A DNA stretch of 64,000 nucleotides from NCBI GenBank assembly GCA_020072965.1, contig JAIQFY010000012.1, forward strand, positions 1 to 64,000, read 5' to 3'. The notes beneath the pieces are model-generated. The model saw only the letters and a program-made list of their open reading frames with translations. It had not been told where the DNA came from and ran no database searches. This document shows positions 33,418 to 42,443 of the stretch, one piece after another (positions within the stretch are counted from its first letter, which is position 1; each line of letters opens with the position of its first letter). The position numbers were made by a program, and so were the translations under genes. Source of the stretch: Terriglobia bacterium (GTDB lineage Bacteria; Acidobacteriota; Terriglobia; JAIQFV01).

Positions 33418-34587
33418 TTATTTGAACTGCTCCAGGAACCGGATGTCATTGTTGAAAAAGTAATCGAGGCTGGGCATGTTGTACTTCAGCATCGTGTAGC
33501 GATCCAGTCCCAGTCCAAACGCGAAACCCGAATATTCTTCCGGATCGTACCCGACATATTGGAAGACGGCCGGATGGATCATTCCCGCGCCCATGACTTC
33601 CACCCAACCGCTCTGTTTGCACACCCGGCAGGGAATTCCCTGGCCGACACGGCCCGTCCCGCCGCAGATGCCGCACGAAATATCCACTTCCGCGCTGGGC
33701 TCCGTAAACGGGAAATAGCTCGGCCGGAAACGCACCCGTTTTTCGGGGCCGAAAAAGGCCTTCAAAAAATACTCCAGGGTGCCTTTGAATTCGCAGAATG
33801 AGATGTCCACATCGACGGCGAAGCCTTCGATCTGGTGGAACATCGGGGTGTGCGTGGCGTCCGGATTATCGCGGCGGTAGACCTTGCCGGGAACAATGGC
33901 CCGAACGGGCGGCTTCATGCGTTCCATGGTGTGGATCTGGACGGGTGAGGTGTGCGTCCGCAGGAGCAACTCATCCCGCCCGGCCCCGCCATCTCTTATG
34001 AAAAATGTATCCTGCTCACTGCGGGCAGGATGGTTCTCGGGCGTGTTGAGCGCCTCGAAATTGTAATAAGCGGTCTCGATCTCCGGTCCCTCCTCCACGG
34101 TATATCCCATGGAGATGAAAATCTCCTCGATCTCCTCGCGCACCAGGGTGAGGGGATGCTTGGCGCCAAATTGATGCGACAATCCGGGGAGGGTGATGTC
34201 CGGGACCGAACGGAGCTCGGTTTGAACCTCGCCCTTCCACTGATCTAGATTTCCCTCGACTCTTACCTCAATTTTGCCTTTAGTCTCCGCCATTAACTCA
34301 TTGAGGCGCTTTTCTGCTTCGATTCTCAGCCCGTTAAGAAGCTTTCCAACAACAGGTTTTAACTGACTTGAGGCCGCTTTCAGCCAGTTGTCGCTGAGCA
34401 AGGACAGTCGGCCATTCTTTCGCCCCAACCAGTCGATTCTGAACCCTTCGACTTTCGCCGACGAACGGGCAGCCGCGGAGTCTTCTTGAAGCCGTTGGTT
34501 CAACTCTTCAAACAGAGACTGACACTGCTCGGCCGATGTCACGCCGATTTCCGAAAGCGGTTTTCGAAGCTTTTCATCCAGCGTCAT
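33418..34587 (-). CDS. pheS: Phenylalanyl-tRNA synthetase alpha subunit
   Basis: Predicted 389-residue PheS: N-terminal coiled coil for tRNA contact, then the class II catalytic core (motif 1 around VEEGPEIETAYYNFEALN, motif 2 RTHTSPVQIHTM, motif 3 GFAFGLGLDRYTML). Between core strands it carries a CGICGGTGR...CRVCKQSGW insert, probably a zinc knuckle, known from PheS of several phyla. Start set at ATG 34587; the frame continues upstream but without similarity. A REP-like hairpin (34688-34724) lies ~100 bases upstream. Confidence 0.95.
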   Translation of the reverse strand: MTLDEKLRKPLSEIGVTSAEQCQSLFEELNQRLQEDSAAARSSAKVEGFRIDWLGRKNGRLSLLSDNWLKAASSQLKPVVGKLLNGLRIEAEKRLNELMAETKGKIEVRVEGNLDQWKGEVQTELRSVPDITLPGLSHQFGAKHPLTLVREEIEEIFISMGYTVEEGPEIETAYYNFEALNTPENHPARSEQDTFFIRDGGAGRDELLLRTHTSPVQIHTMERMKPPVRAIVPGKVYRRDNPDATHTPMFHQIEGFAVDVDISFCEFKGTLEYFLKAFFGPEKRVRFRPSYFPFTEPSAEVDISCGICGGTGRVGQGIPCRVCKQSGWVEVMGAGMIHPAVFQYVGYDPEEYSGFAFGLGLDRYTMLKYNMPSLDYFFNNDIRFLEQFK

Positions 34588-34687
34588 AAACCAGTCGCTT
34601 CGGGTTGAGGGGTTTGACTTGTAACCCGGAGAAACCCAACGAATACAAACGTCATTGAAAATGTTAAAAAATCGTGTGTGATTCAAC

Positions 34688-34724
34688 GTAGGGGCGCATA
34701 GTCCGCCTCGGCGGACGCCCCTAC
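34688..34724. repeat. REP-like hairpin upstream of pheS
   Basis: Arms 34688-34696 and 34716-34724 pair over 9 bp; after a 5-nt one-sided bulge (34697-34701) a further 6 bp pair (34702-34707 with 34710-34715). The outer GTAGGGGCG/CGCCCCTAC arms resemble dispersed palindromes seen in many bacterial chromosomes. On the leftward strand the nearest T run is about 15 bases past the stem, so a terminator is doubtful. Confidence 0.55.
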
Positions 34725-34781
34725 TGCGAAGATTCCACAATTATCCCATGTAACTCTAACTCCAACGTTCGCATTAGTCCG

Positions 34782-34812
34782 CCTCTCATGGGAAAAATCC
34801 CGCGCTGAGAGG
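34782..34812 (-). other. Inverted repeat just after rplT
   Basis: A 7-bp inverted repeat (34782-34788 with 34806-34812) encloses an alternative 4-bp hairpin (34790-34793 with 34798-34801). It begins about 10 bases after the rplT stop, and could partly terminate or stabilise the transcript; there is no T tract. Confidence 0.35.
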
Positions 34813-34823
34813 TGAATTTCAAT

Positions 34824-35195
34824 TTAGGCGGACGCCGAACCGGAAATCGCCTGCTTGGCCGTTTCGGCGAGATTGGCAAAAGCTGCGGCGTCATTCAGGG
34901 CCAGGTCGGCGAGGATCTTGCGGTCGAGCGCGACTCCGGCCTTCTTCAATCCGGCAACAAACCGGCTGTAGGAAAGGCCGTTCTCGCGCGACGCGGCTCC
35001 GATGCGGATGATCCACAATTGACGGAAGTCCCGCTTGCGCACACGGCGGTCACGGTAGGAATACTTCAGGGCTTTTTGAACGGATTCTTTGGCGGAGCGG
35101 TAAAGTTTGCTCTTGGTAAGGACGTATCCGGAAGCCAGCTTAAGAATCTTCTTGCGCTTTCGGGCGCGCTTGGGACCTCGTTTAACTCGGGGCAC
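34824..35195 (-). CDS. rplT: Ribosomal protein L20
   Basis: Predicted 123-residue L20. Typical highly basic N-terminus [20 protein letters not shown], then [21 protein letters not shown] and the 23S-binding [20 protein letters not shown]. The start is GTG at 35195, placed by the conserved N-terminus and by AAGGAG ~7 bases upstream. L20 nucleates early 50S assembly and in other bacteria represses the infC-rpmI-rplT operon by binding its leader. Confidence 0.97.
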   Translation of the reverse strand: MPRVKRGPKRARKRKKILKLASGYVLTKSKLYRSAKESVQKALKYSYRDRRVRKRDFRQLWIIRIGAASRENGLSYSRFVAGLKKAGVALDRKILADLALNDAAAFANLAETAKQAISGSASA

Positions 35196-35375
35196 GGTTT
35201 TCTCCTTTCGGTGTGGAATCGGCTTGCAGGCACCGTGTGTTCCATTCGACGAAGCGATGGAAGCCACCTGCTCGCACGAAATGAAATGAATCAAAGATCA
35301 GATCAGAATGGATGAAACGGGCCGTTCCCGGTCGATGGCATTTTTGACAGGCACGCTGGAAGGGCAGATCTCAGT

Positions 35376-35579
35376 CTAACCGTAAATTAGCATGCGCTTG
35401 ACCGATTTTTCGTCCGCCTTGCTGACCAGGGTGTCCTTGTCGAGTTTGCGTTTCACTTTCGTGGTTTTTGAGGCCAGGAGGTGACGTGCGTAGGCATGGC
35501 CCCTCTTGACCTTTCCAGTCGCGGTCAACTTGAATCGCTTGGCAGCCCCGCGATGGCTCTTCAACTTGAATTTCGGCAT
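35376..35579 (-). CDS. rpmI: Ribosomal protein L35
   Basis: A 67-residue L35 with the family start [20 protein letters not shown] and the basic [14 protein letters not shown] segment. It follows infC by 143 bases and precedes rplT by 180, the usual infC-rpmI-rplT order. The start at 35579 is fixed by the conserved N-terminus. Confidence 0.97.
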   Translation of the reverse strand: MPKFKLKSHRGAAKRFKLTATGKVKRGHAYARHLLASKTTKVKRKLDKDTLVSKADEKSVKRMLIYG

Positions 35580-35722
35580 GAATACTCCCTTAGAAATTGA
35601 AAATCGGGCCGCCCGGCTTCCCGGCAGGAACACCGGAGTCATCCCGCGATTCGAGCAACGATCTGGGCCCCCCCGCCTCGAAGCGCATCCAATCCGCCGC
35701 GGGTTCGATGCTGTGGCGCGGC

Positions 35723-36238
35723 TTAATTCTTCTTCGGTGCCAGAACCATGAACAGGTTGGGCCCTTCGAATTTGGGGAAGAACTCCACGATCCCCACCTC
35801 GCCGACATCGGTGACGAGTCGATCCAGCAGCCTCCGACCGATCTCCTTGTGGGCCATCTCGCGCCCCCGGAACCGCACACTCGCCTTGACCTTGTCCCCA
35901 TCCTTCAGAAAATCCAGGATGTGGTTCTTCTTGAACTCATAATCGTGTTCATCGGTCTGAGGCCGGAATTTGACTTCTTTGAGCTGGATTTGCTTTTGGT
36001 GTTTCTTCGCCTCGTGCGCTTTCTTGCTGAGCTGGTAGATGTACTTGCCGTAGTCCATGATCTTGCAGACGGGCGGCTGGGCTTGCGGCGAAATTTCAAC
36101 CAGGTCGAGCGAGCGTTCGCGCGCAATCTTGAGCGCCTCAAATGGCGGCATGATTCCGAGTTGGCTCCCCTGGTCATCAATCACCCGAATCTGCGGGACA
36201 CGAATGCGCTCATTCGTGCGAATCGACTTGTCGTAAAT
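35723..36238 (-). CDS. infC: Translation initiation factor IF-3, ATT start codon
   Basis: Predicted 171-residue IF-3: N-domain ([20 protein letters not shown]), linker ([18 protein letters not shown]) and C-domain ([17 protein letters not shown]). It binds 30S subunits and rejects wrong starts. The only start that fits family length and the ribosome binding site is ATT at 36236-36238: AAGGAGG (36245-36251) lies six bases before it, and no ATG, GTG or TTG fits the site. E. coli infC likewise uses AUU, which lets IF-3 repress its own translation. A good sigma-70 -35 box lies ~170 bases upstream. Confidence 0.93.
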   Translation of the reverse strand: MYDKSIRTNERIRVPQIRVIDDQGSQLGIMPPFEALKIARERSLDLVEISPQAQPPVCKIMDYGKYIYQLSKKAHEAKKHQKQIQLKEVKFRPQTDEHDYEFKKNHILDFLKDGDKVKASVRFRGREMAHKEIGRRLLDRLVTDVGEVGIVEFFPKFEGPNLFMVLAPKKN

Positions 36239-36384
36239 AAAACTCCTCCTTGCCGTCTCCTCCCCGGAGGGAAACGAGCGGCGTGATGGTTTAATGTCTA
36301 AGGTTGCAAGTGTAAGCGGAAGCGGCCACACACCCTCGAGAGATGGATCTCTGCCCGGAAAGAGCAGCCCTCTCAAGCGACGCA

Positions 36385-36413
36385 ATTTTCACCTGTTCCC
36401 ATTCGATTGTCAA
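36385..36413 (-). promoter_or_regulatory. Possible sigma-70 promoter for infC-rpmI-rplT
   Basis: On the leftward strand a perfect -35 (TTGACA, 36413-36408) is separated by 17 bases from GAAAAT (36390-36385). It sits between the thrS stop and infC, and would let infC be expressed apart from thrS. Read by eye; no start site data. Confidence 0.4.
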
Positions 36414-36428
36414 ATCAAAAGGGGGAAG

Positions 36429-38369
36429 TTAGGGAGAAGGTGCTTTGCTCGTGATGATCTGCTCCAGCGTGGCCAGAAATTCATCGATGGACTTGGGTCC
36501 GAGATCTCCTTGAGTCCGATTGCGGACCCCTACAGTTCCGGAGGATTGTTCGCGGTCTCCGACCACGAGCATGAAAGGGACTTTTTGCAGCTGCGCCTCC
36601 CGGATCTTGAAGTTAACCTTTTCGTTCCGGTCATCCACCTCGGCGCGAATCTTCGCAGACTGAAGTCTTCCCAGCACCTCCTTGGCGTATCCCAGGTGGC
36701 GTTCACTGATGGGCAGCAGGCGCACCTGTACAGGCGCCAGCCAGGTGGGGAACGCTCCCGCGTAATGCTCTATGAGCACGCCAAAGAACCGTTCCACCGA
36801 TCCCCACAGCGCCCGGTGGACCATTACCGGTTGGTGGCGGCTGCCGTCATCGCCGACATATCCCAGATCAAACCGCCGGGGAAGATTGAAATCGAATTGG
36901 ACCGTCGAAAGCTGCCAGGGTCTGCCAATCGCGTCGACGAGCTTCATGTCGATCTTGGGGCCATAAAACACCGCCTCGCCCGGCATGTACTTAAAAGGAA
37001 CGTTCATCCGTTTCAGCGAGTTGCGAAGCGCCCCTTCAGCACGATCCCACTCCTCAACCGTCCCTGCGTAATGCTCCGGATGGGCCGGATCACGCGCCGA
37101 CAGTTCAACCTCGAATCTCTCGAATCCGAAGGTGTGAAGGACGGCAAAGGCAAAGTCCACACAAGCCTCGATTTCTTTTTCGAGTTGGTCCATGGTACAG
37201 AAGATGTGAGCGTCGTCCTGGGTGAACCCTCGGACGCGCAACAGGCCATGCAACACACCGGATCGCTCGTACCGATAAACCGTTCCGAGTTCGGCGAGGC
37301 GGAGCGGAAGATCGCGGTAACTGCGCAGGCGCGACTTGTAAATCAGGATGTGCCCGGGGCAATTCATGGGTTTGAGCTGGTATTCGGCCTTTTCGACTTC
37401 CATCGCGCCAAACATGTTCTCGCGATAGAAGTTGGTATGACCGCTGCGGTTCCAAAGATCCAGACGCATGACATGCGGAGTGAAGACCAGGTGGTAGCCG
37501 CGCTGCAAATGTTCTTCACGCGACCAGTCTTCCATGAGTTTCCGCACCAAGCCCCCCTTGGGGTGCCAAAAAATGAGCCCGGGTCCTGCCTCCTCTTCTA
37601 TACTGAAAAGGTCGAGTTCAGTGCCTAACCGGCGATGGTCGCGTCGCTTGGCCTCCTCCAGCTTTTTCAGATGTTCGTCCAAATCTTTCTGGCTGAACCA
37701 CGACGTGCCGTAAATACGCTGCATTTGTTCCTTGTGTTCATCGCCCTTCCAGTAGGCGCCCGCCAGGGACAACAACTTGAACGCCTTGATCTTCTTCGAG
37801 GACGGCACATGAGGCCCCAGGCAGAAATCAATGAAATGATCGCCCAGGGTATAACACGAAAAAACCTGGTCGGCCTTCTCGTCGATCAACTCACATTTCA
37901 TTCCTTCGCCCATCTCGCGGAACATCTTGAGCCCTTCTTCTTTAGGAAACTCCTTCCGGCCGTAAGGCAGATCCCGGTCGGCCAGCTCTTTCATTTTCTT
38001 CTCGATCTTTTCGAGATCCTCGGGTGTGAAAGGCTCGTCACGCTGGAAATCATAGAAGAATCCGTTATCAATGGCGGGGCCGATGCCCAGTTTGGTTCCG
38101 GGGAACAGTTCCAGGACAGCGGCCGCGAGGAGATGGGCCGTACTATGACGGTACACCTCCATGGCATCGGGATCTTTGGAGCGGGGCGTCAAAATCTCAA
38201 CACGCTCGTTGCCATTGAGCTTGTAGGAAAGGTCACGCAAGACGCCGTCCACCTTGGCCACCAAAGCCTCTTCGAAAAGACGGGGACTCACTGTCCGCGC
38301 CACATCGCCGGCCATGGCTCCGTCGGGCAACTGGATCTGACTGCTATCGGGCAGAGTAATTTGAATCAT
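36429..38369 (-). CDS. thrS: Threonyl-tRNA synthetase
   Basis: A 646-residue ThrS: TGS domain (about 1-60), N2 editing domain (about 65-225, His75/His79 in HSTAH and the later DFCLGPHVP), class II core with zinc-binding MNCPGH and motif 3 GSVERFFGVLIEH, and C-terminal anticodon domain (FPTWLAPVQVRLLPI, VGDREQSSGTVGVRNR). It charges tRNA-Thr and removes mischarged Ser. ATG 38369 begins the TGS domain. It heads the leftward translation block; a T-box leader was looked for in the 450 bases upstream and not found. Confidence 0.97.
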   Translation of the reverse strand: MIQITLPDSSQIQLPDGAMAGDVARTVSPRLFEEALVAKVDGVLRDLSYKLNGNERVEILTPRSKDPDAMEVYRHSTAHLLAAAVLELFPGTKLGIGPAIDNGFFYDFQRDEPFTPEDLEKIEKKMKELADRDLPYGRKEFPKEEGLKMFREMGEGMKCELIDEKADQVFSCYTLGDHFIDFCLGPHVPSSKKIKAFKLLSLAGAYWKGDEHKEQMQRIYGTSWFSQKDLDEHLKKLEEAKRRDHRRLGTELDLFSIEEEAGPGLIFWHPKGGLVRKLMEDWSREEHLQRGYHLVFTPHVMRLDLWNRSGHTNFYRENMFGAMEVEKAEYQLKPMNCPGHILIYKSRLRSYRDLPLRLAELGTVYRYERSGVLHGLLRVRGFTQDDAHIFCTMDQLEKEIEACVDFAFAVLHTFGFERFEVELSARDPAHPEHYAGTVEEWDRAEGALRNSLKRMNVPFKYMPGEAVFYGPKIDMKLVDAIGRPWQLSTVQFDFNLPRRFDLGYVGDDGSRHQPVMVHRALWGSVERFFGVLIEHYAGAFPTWLAPVQVRLLPISERHLGYAKEVLGRLQSAKIRAEVDDRNEKVNFKIREAQLQKVPFMLVVGDREQSSGTVGVRNRTQGDLGPKSIDEFLATLEQIITSKAPSP

Positions 38370-38822
38370 GAAATCTCACTGTTCAAATCTGTGCGGAACG
38401 ACTCTCACACTCCCATGGGACGAGCGCTCATAATTGCGGAATGCAGATTTCGGAATCGGGAAGAAAGCTGGCAGCCACGATTCAATCGTTTATGTTTCCG
38501 TCCGAATCCCTCAAAGTCCGGGTTAATTTCACGGGCGGAAGAAAGAATTTCGGACATCCCTGATCAGGCGCAACAAACAACTCTCGGCGTAATCTCCGCA
38601 TCTTCACCAGGAGATGGACAAAAACCGCTCAAAAGAGAGCAGTTAAAATAGCAGAATTTCATAAGAGGGTCAACGGAGGGAAGATCTGTGTGTCGAGTGT
38701 TCCGGGTTCAACGGGGAGGGGTCGCCCGGGAATGCAATGCGTCGGCCCGCCTCCCTGTAGTATAGTGGCGCTCCCGAGAGTGGGATCAACACGGCGGTTT
38801 CAGGCCGGCTGGGTCGGTTGAA
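38370..38822. other. Divergent region between thrS and vanZ-like gene
   Basis: No gene recognised. It must hold promoters for thrS (leftward) and the VanZ-family gene (rightward). No T-box element, riboswitch or strong promoter was recognised. Confidence 0.3.
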
Positions 38823-39281
38823 ATGAAATTCAAGCACTATCTAAAATTCTGGGTTCCGGTCATCGTCGTCATGGCCATCATCTTTCTGATGTCCACCGGG
38901 ATATTCTCTTCGGAAAACACGGCCCTGGTTTTCGGACCGTTGCTCCGGTTCCTCATACCGGATATTTCACCTCAAACAGTGGATCTGATTCACGCATTCA
39001 TACGCAAGTGTGGACATCTAATAGAGTATTTCATCCTCGGTGTCTTGCTTTTTCGCGCTTTCCGCGGTGGATCCCAGGACCCGAGAGGGTGGCATTGGGC
39101 CTTGTGCTCGGTGCTTGTGGGTGTTCTTTACGCCGCATCCGACGAGGTGCACCAGTCCTTTGTCGCGACACGGACGGCCTCTCCCATCGATGTTGCGATC
39201 GATTCCGGGGGTGCCGTTCTGGCTCAAATCGTGTGCCTCCTGGCATACCTTCGGAGCCTGAAGCAGGCGGTTTCCAGTTGA
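38823..39281 (+). CDS. VanZ-family membrane protein
   Basis: A 152-residue protein with about four hydrophobic segments and the VanZ signature: RKCGHLIEYFILGVLLFRAF, then LYAASDEVHQSFVATRTASP and DVAIDSGGAVLA. VanZ raises teicoplanin tolerance in enterococci, but chromosomal homologues in Gram-negatives have unknown roles in the envelope. No van genes are nearby. Separated from ffh by about 340 bases and not clearly in an operon. Confidence 0.85.
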   Translation: MKFKHYLKFWVPVIVVMAIIFLMSTGIFSSENTALVFGPLLRFLIPDISPQTVDLIHAFIRKCGHLIEYFILGVLLFRAFRGGSQDPRGWHWALCSVLVGVLYAASDEVHQSFVATRTASPIDVAIDSGGAVLAQIVCLLAYLRSLKQAVSS

Positions 39282-39617
39282 GCCCGGACACAGGGGCTGA
39301 TGGCAGCGTGGAACCCGCCGGGGTCATTTTGGGGGCTGCCGTTCGGGATTGATCCAGATATCCAGGCAACAGGTCAACGGATGCTTCAGATCAGTGCTGG
39401 CTCATCATTCCAACCCCTTTCTCTCGCTCCTTCAAGCAGTCAGAGCGAAATGCCAGGAGCCTTATTGGACAGTTCCGATTGAGAATGACAAGTTGCGGCG
39501 GTTGGCGGGGGTGTGGCGGCGTTGTATACTGAAACGTTGTCAGGGCCGGTACCCGGACTGAAGTCGGCAGGCACCGGTTTATTTGTCCGGCATGGCCGAG
39601 AGAGGATTGAGAAATTC
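39282..39617. other. Gap upstream of ffh
   Basis: No gene recognised. It was scanned for the SRP RNA conserved tetraloop region because ffh follows; nothing matching was found. A GC-rich stem-like segment lies near 39545-39580. Confidence 0.3.
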
Positions 39618-40964
39618 ATGTTTGATATTCTGACCGAAAAGCTTCAGCGGACCTTCAAGACCCTGAAAGGGGAAGCGAAGCTGACGGAAAACAATGTCGA
39701 TTTTGCCATGCGTGAGATTCGCCTGGCCTTGCTTGAGGCAGATGTAAACTTCAAGGTCGTCAAAGACTTCATAGACCGGGTTCGAGCCAAGTGTCTGGGA
39801 ACGGAGGTGATGACGGCGCTGTCTCCGGCGCAGCAGGTCATTTCATTTGTCCGTGATGAACTGATCGCGACGCTAGGGGACGCCGAAGCCCGACTCATTT
39901 TCTCAAAGAACCCGCCATCCGTCTTTCTGGTAGTCGGTCTTCAAGGATCCGGGAAGACCACCTCCGTCGGCAAGATCGCCAGGTGGATGATGAAGAACGG
40001 CCACCGGCCGCTCCTTCTATCGGTCGACGTCTACCGTCCGGCGGCACGGGAACAACTCAGCGTCATCGCGCACGATGTGGACGCCAAAATTTTTCCGGGT
40101 GAAGGGATGGACCAGCCTTTGGCGCTGGCGAAAGCCGCCCTGCGGGAAGCAAGCCTCTCGGGTTATGACGTACTGTTGATCGACACCGCAGGGCGTCTTC
40201 ACATTGACGACGAGTTGATGCAGGAGCTGTCCACTCTGAAGCAGCAGCTCAAGCCCAGCGAAATCCTGTTCGTTGCGGACGCCATGACCGGTCAGGATGC
40301 GGTAAAGAGCGCCCACGAGTTTCATGAGCGCCTGGGTATCAGCGGAGTGATTCTAACGAAACTCGACGGCGATGCACGCGGGGGGGCGGCGCTTTCGATC
40401 CGGGCTGTGACAGGGCAGCCGATCAAGTTCGTCGGCGTGGGGGAAAAGCCCGACGCCCTGGAATTGTTTTATCCTGACCGCATGGTCTCGCGTTTGTTGG
40501 GGATGGGCGATGTACTTTCCCTGATCGAGAAGGCCCAGGAAACCTTTGATTTAAAGCAGGCTCAAAAGCTGGAAGAGAAGCTCCGCAAAGATGAATTCAG
40601 TCTCGAGGATTTTCGCGACCAGTTACGCCAGATGCGAAAGCTCGGGCCGTTGGATAAAATTCTCGGCATGCTTCCTCAGATCGGAGCCATGAAAGACCTG
40701 CAAAAAGCCAACATTGATGAGAAGCAATTAATTCATACCGAAGCCATCATCAATTCGATGACGCCCCGGGAGCGTCGAAATCATCAAATCATAAACGGCC
40801 AGCGGAGGAAACGGATCGCGCGTGGGAGCGGGACTACTGTGAACCAGGTGAATCAGTTGCTCAAGCAGTATGCGCAGATGCGGAAGATGATGAAATCCAT
40901 GGCCGGGAGCCTGGCGGGAGGACGTATGCCCCGACACCTGGAACGATTCCTTCCCCGTCAGTGA
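39618..40964 (+). CDS. ffh: Signal recognition particle GTPase Ffh
   Basis: Predicted 448-residue Ffh: N domain (LLEADVNFKVVKDF), G domain with P-loop GLQGSGKTTS, DTAGR and TKLDGDARGG, and a Met-rich M domain for signal peptides and SRP RNA ending in QMRKMMKSMAGSLAG. It recognises nascent membrane proteins and docks with FtsY. The start at ATG 39618 (MFDILTEKLQ) fits the family; a purine-rich GAGAGAGGA lies about 11 bases upstream. Followed by rpsP after 195 bases, a common gene pair. Confidence 0.96.
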   Translation: MFDILTEKLQRTFKTLKGEAKLTENNVDFAMREIRLALLEADVNFKVVKDFIDRVRAKCLGTEVMTALSPAQQVISFVRDELIATLGDAEARLIFSKNPPSVFLVVGLQGSGKTTSVGKIARWMMKNGHRPLLLSVDVYRPAAREQLSVIAHDVDAKIFPGEGMDQPLALAKAALREASLSGYDVLLIDTAGRLHIDDELMQELSTLKQQLKPSEILFVADAMTGQDAVKSAHEFHERLGISGVILTKLDGDARGGAALSIRAVTGQPIKFVGVGEKPDALELFYPDRMVSRLLGMGDVLSLIEKAQETFDLKQAQKLEEKLRKDEFSLEDFRDQLRQMRKLGPLDKILGMLPQIGAMKDLQKANIDEKQLIHTEAIINSMTPRERRNHQIINGQRRKRIARGSGTTVNQVNQLLKQYAQMRKMMKSMAGSLAGGRMPRHLERFLPRQ

Positions 40965-41159
40965 CTCCTTTTCGATTCCAACCCCGCAATGGCGTGCTTG
41001 AAGATGAGTTGAAATGACGCCTGATTTCCAGCCAAGGTGGGAGAATCCTCAAAGAAGTTGCGGGAACAGCTTGTTTCCGATAGAATCAAGCTTCATCATT
41101 GTCACCGTAATTCGGTGATGTTTCACCGTGCGTTTACACCAAAGGTGGAGGGTAGGAAT

Positions 41160-41399
41160 TTGTTGACCATTCGGTTGAGTCGAGTCGGCGCTAAGAAACG
41201 CCCTCACTATCGCATTGTCGTGATCGAAAAAGACGCGGCACGCGATGGGAGATATCTGGAAGTTCTAGGAACCTATTACCCGCTGGCCAACCCGGCGGAG
41301 ATCAAATTAAATCGTGAACGTTACGACCATTGGCTGCGTCGGGGCGCGCAACCATCGGATACTGTGAAAAGCTTTCTCAAGCGTCAGGCCGCGGCCTGA
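41160..41399 (+). CDS. rpsP: Ribosomal protein S16
   Basis: Predicted 79-residue S16. The conserved N-terminus LTIRLSRVGAKKRPHYRIVV is preceded in frame by two TTG codons; the first, at 41160, is taken as start because GGAGGG lies seven bases upstream. S16 helps early 30S assembly. It begins the rpsP-KH-rimM-trmD-rplS gene order. Confidence 0.95.
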   Translation: MLTIRLSRVGAKKRPHYRIVVIEKDAARDGRYLEVLGTYYPLANPAEIKLNRERYDHWLRRGAQPSDTVKSFLKRQAAA

Positions 41400-41559
41400 C
41401 AGCAACGGCTGCGGAGGCGATTGAGATTTCTCGTTGATGAGAGTCATGATGCAGAACTTGAACCTATGAACGCCTACTCTGGTTGTCCCTTCAGGTTGAC
41501 ATTCTCCGTCTCCGAGAGACTCGGAGCAGGTTCGTGTGAGGCGGCAAGGAGAAGAAGGT

Positions 41560-41790
41560 ATGAAGGAGCTCATCGAGCAAATCGCCAAGGCCCTAGTGGA
41601 TAATCCCGATCAAGTGTTTGTTCGCCCCATCGAAGGAGAGCAGACGACGGTCCTGGAATTGAAAGTCGCTCCCAGTGATCTTGGGAAAGTGATTGGAAAA
41701 CAGGGACGTACTGCCCGTTCTATTCGGACGATTTTGGGCGCTGCGGGAATGAAGTTGAAGAAACGCTTTACCCTGGAGATTCTTGAATAG
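41560..41790 (+). CDS. khpA: KH-domain RNA-binding protein (KhpA)
   Basis: A 76-residue single KH domain with the [18 protein letters not shown] signature (GxxG loop). KhpA proteins bind RNA, often with KhpB, and affect cell size and sRNA function in Gram-positives; it is nearly always between rpsP and rimM. Start at 41560, with AAGGAGAAG upstream. The rimM start codon overlaps its end by eight bases. Confidence 0.93.
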   Translation: MKELIEQIAKALVDNPDQVFVRPIEGEQTTVLELKVAPSDLGKVIGKQGRTARSIRTILGAAGMKLKKRFTLEILE

Positions 41791-42340
41791 CGAGGTCAAG
41801 CCGCACCTGCGACCGATGGAAGAAAAAGAGATCACTGTGGCCCTGGTACGAAAGACTCAGGGCCGTCGGGGTGAGGTTGCGGCAGAAATTTTGACAGACT
41901 TTCCTGAGCGCTTCAGCCGGATGAGGCGCGTCCGATTGGCAAAGACCGGAGAAGCAGGAAGTTGGAAAGAAGTTGAGAAAGTCTGGTTCCATAAGCAGGC
42001 GGTGATTCTGAAATTCACCGGGATTGAAACGATCGCAGAGGCCGAACCCCTGGTGGGATCAGAGGTGCGAGTTCCTCAGAGCGAGGCGCTGCCGCTTCCA
42101 GTGAATCACCATTATATCTTTGAATTGGTCGGGTGCCGGGTGCTGGAGGACCAGAGCAGCAGGGAAATCGGTCGAGTGAAGGAGTTTATGGAAGCAGGTG
42201 GAAACAACCTGCTTGCGGTTGAAACGGACCATGGCGATGTGCTGGTCCCTTTCGCCGAGGAAATCTGTTGCTCCGTCGACACCGAACGACGTGAGATTCG
42301 GGTGCGATTGCCCGAGGGGTTGTTCGAGTTGAATCGCTGA
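41783..42340 (+). CDS. rimM: Ribosome maturation factor RimM
   Basis: A 185-residue RimM: N-terminal beta barrel ([20 protein letters not shown], with the usual GxxGE) and C-terminal PRC barrel ([23 protein letters not shown]). It helps 30S assembly near S19. The TTG at 41783 overlaps the KH stop and has GGAG a few bases upstream; ATG 41816 is an alternative without a site. A strong terminator follows before trmD. Confidence 0.93.
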   Translation: MNSEVKPHLRPMEEKEITVALVRKTQGRRGEVAAEILTDFPERFSRMRRVRLAKTGEAGSWKEVEKVWFHKQAVILKFTGIETIAEAEPLVGSEVRVPQSEALPLPVNHHYIFELVGCRVLEDQSSREIGRVKEFMEAGGNNLLAVETDHGDVLVPFAEEICCSVDTERREIRVRLPEGLFELNR

Positions 42341-42402
42341 ACCGTCTTGCACAATCAGCAGCGCGTTGGGCACCGCGCCCTGACAAAGAGAGAAAGAGAA
42401 CT

Positions 42403-42431
42403 CCGCGAGGTGTTCCTTGCGGTTTTTTTTT
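42403..42431 (+). terminator. Intrinsic terminator/attenuator between rimM and trmD
   Basis: An 8-bp stem (42403-42410 with 42415-42422, one G-T pair) with a TGTT loop is followed by nine T (42423-42431). This meets the criteria for a strong intrinsic terminator. It ends 12 bases before the trmD start codon, within a gene set usually co-transcribed. Confidence 0.8.
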
Positions 42432-42443
42432 GCACCGAAGATC

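Noticed and set aside
36294-37628. 444-codon frame opposite thrS
   Set aside because: Antisense to conserved ThrS motifs; composition-driven.
38370-38700. T-box leader of thrS
   Set aside because: The conserved T-box segment and a specifier loop are missing.
39282-39617. SRP RNA gene upstream of ffh
   Set aside because: The conserved GGAAGG-type apical segment and symmetric loop were not found.
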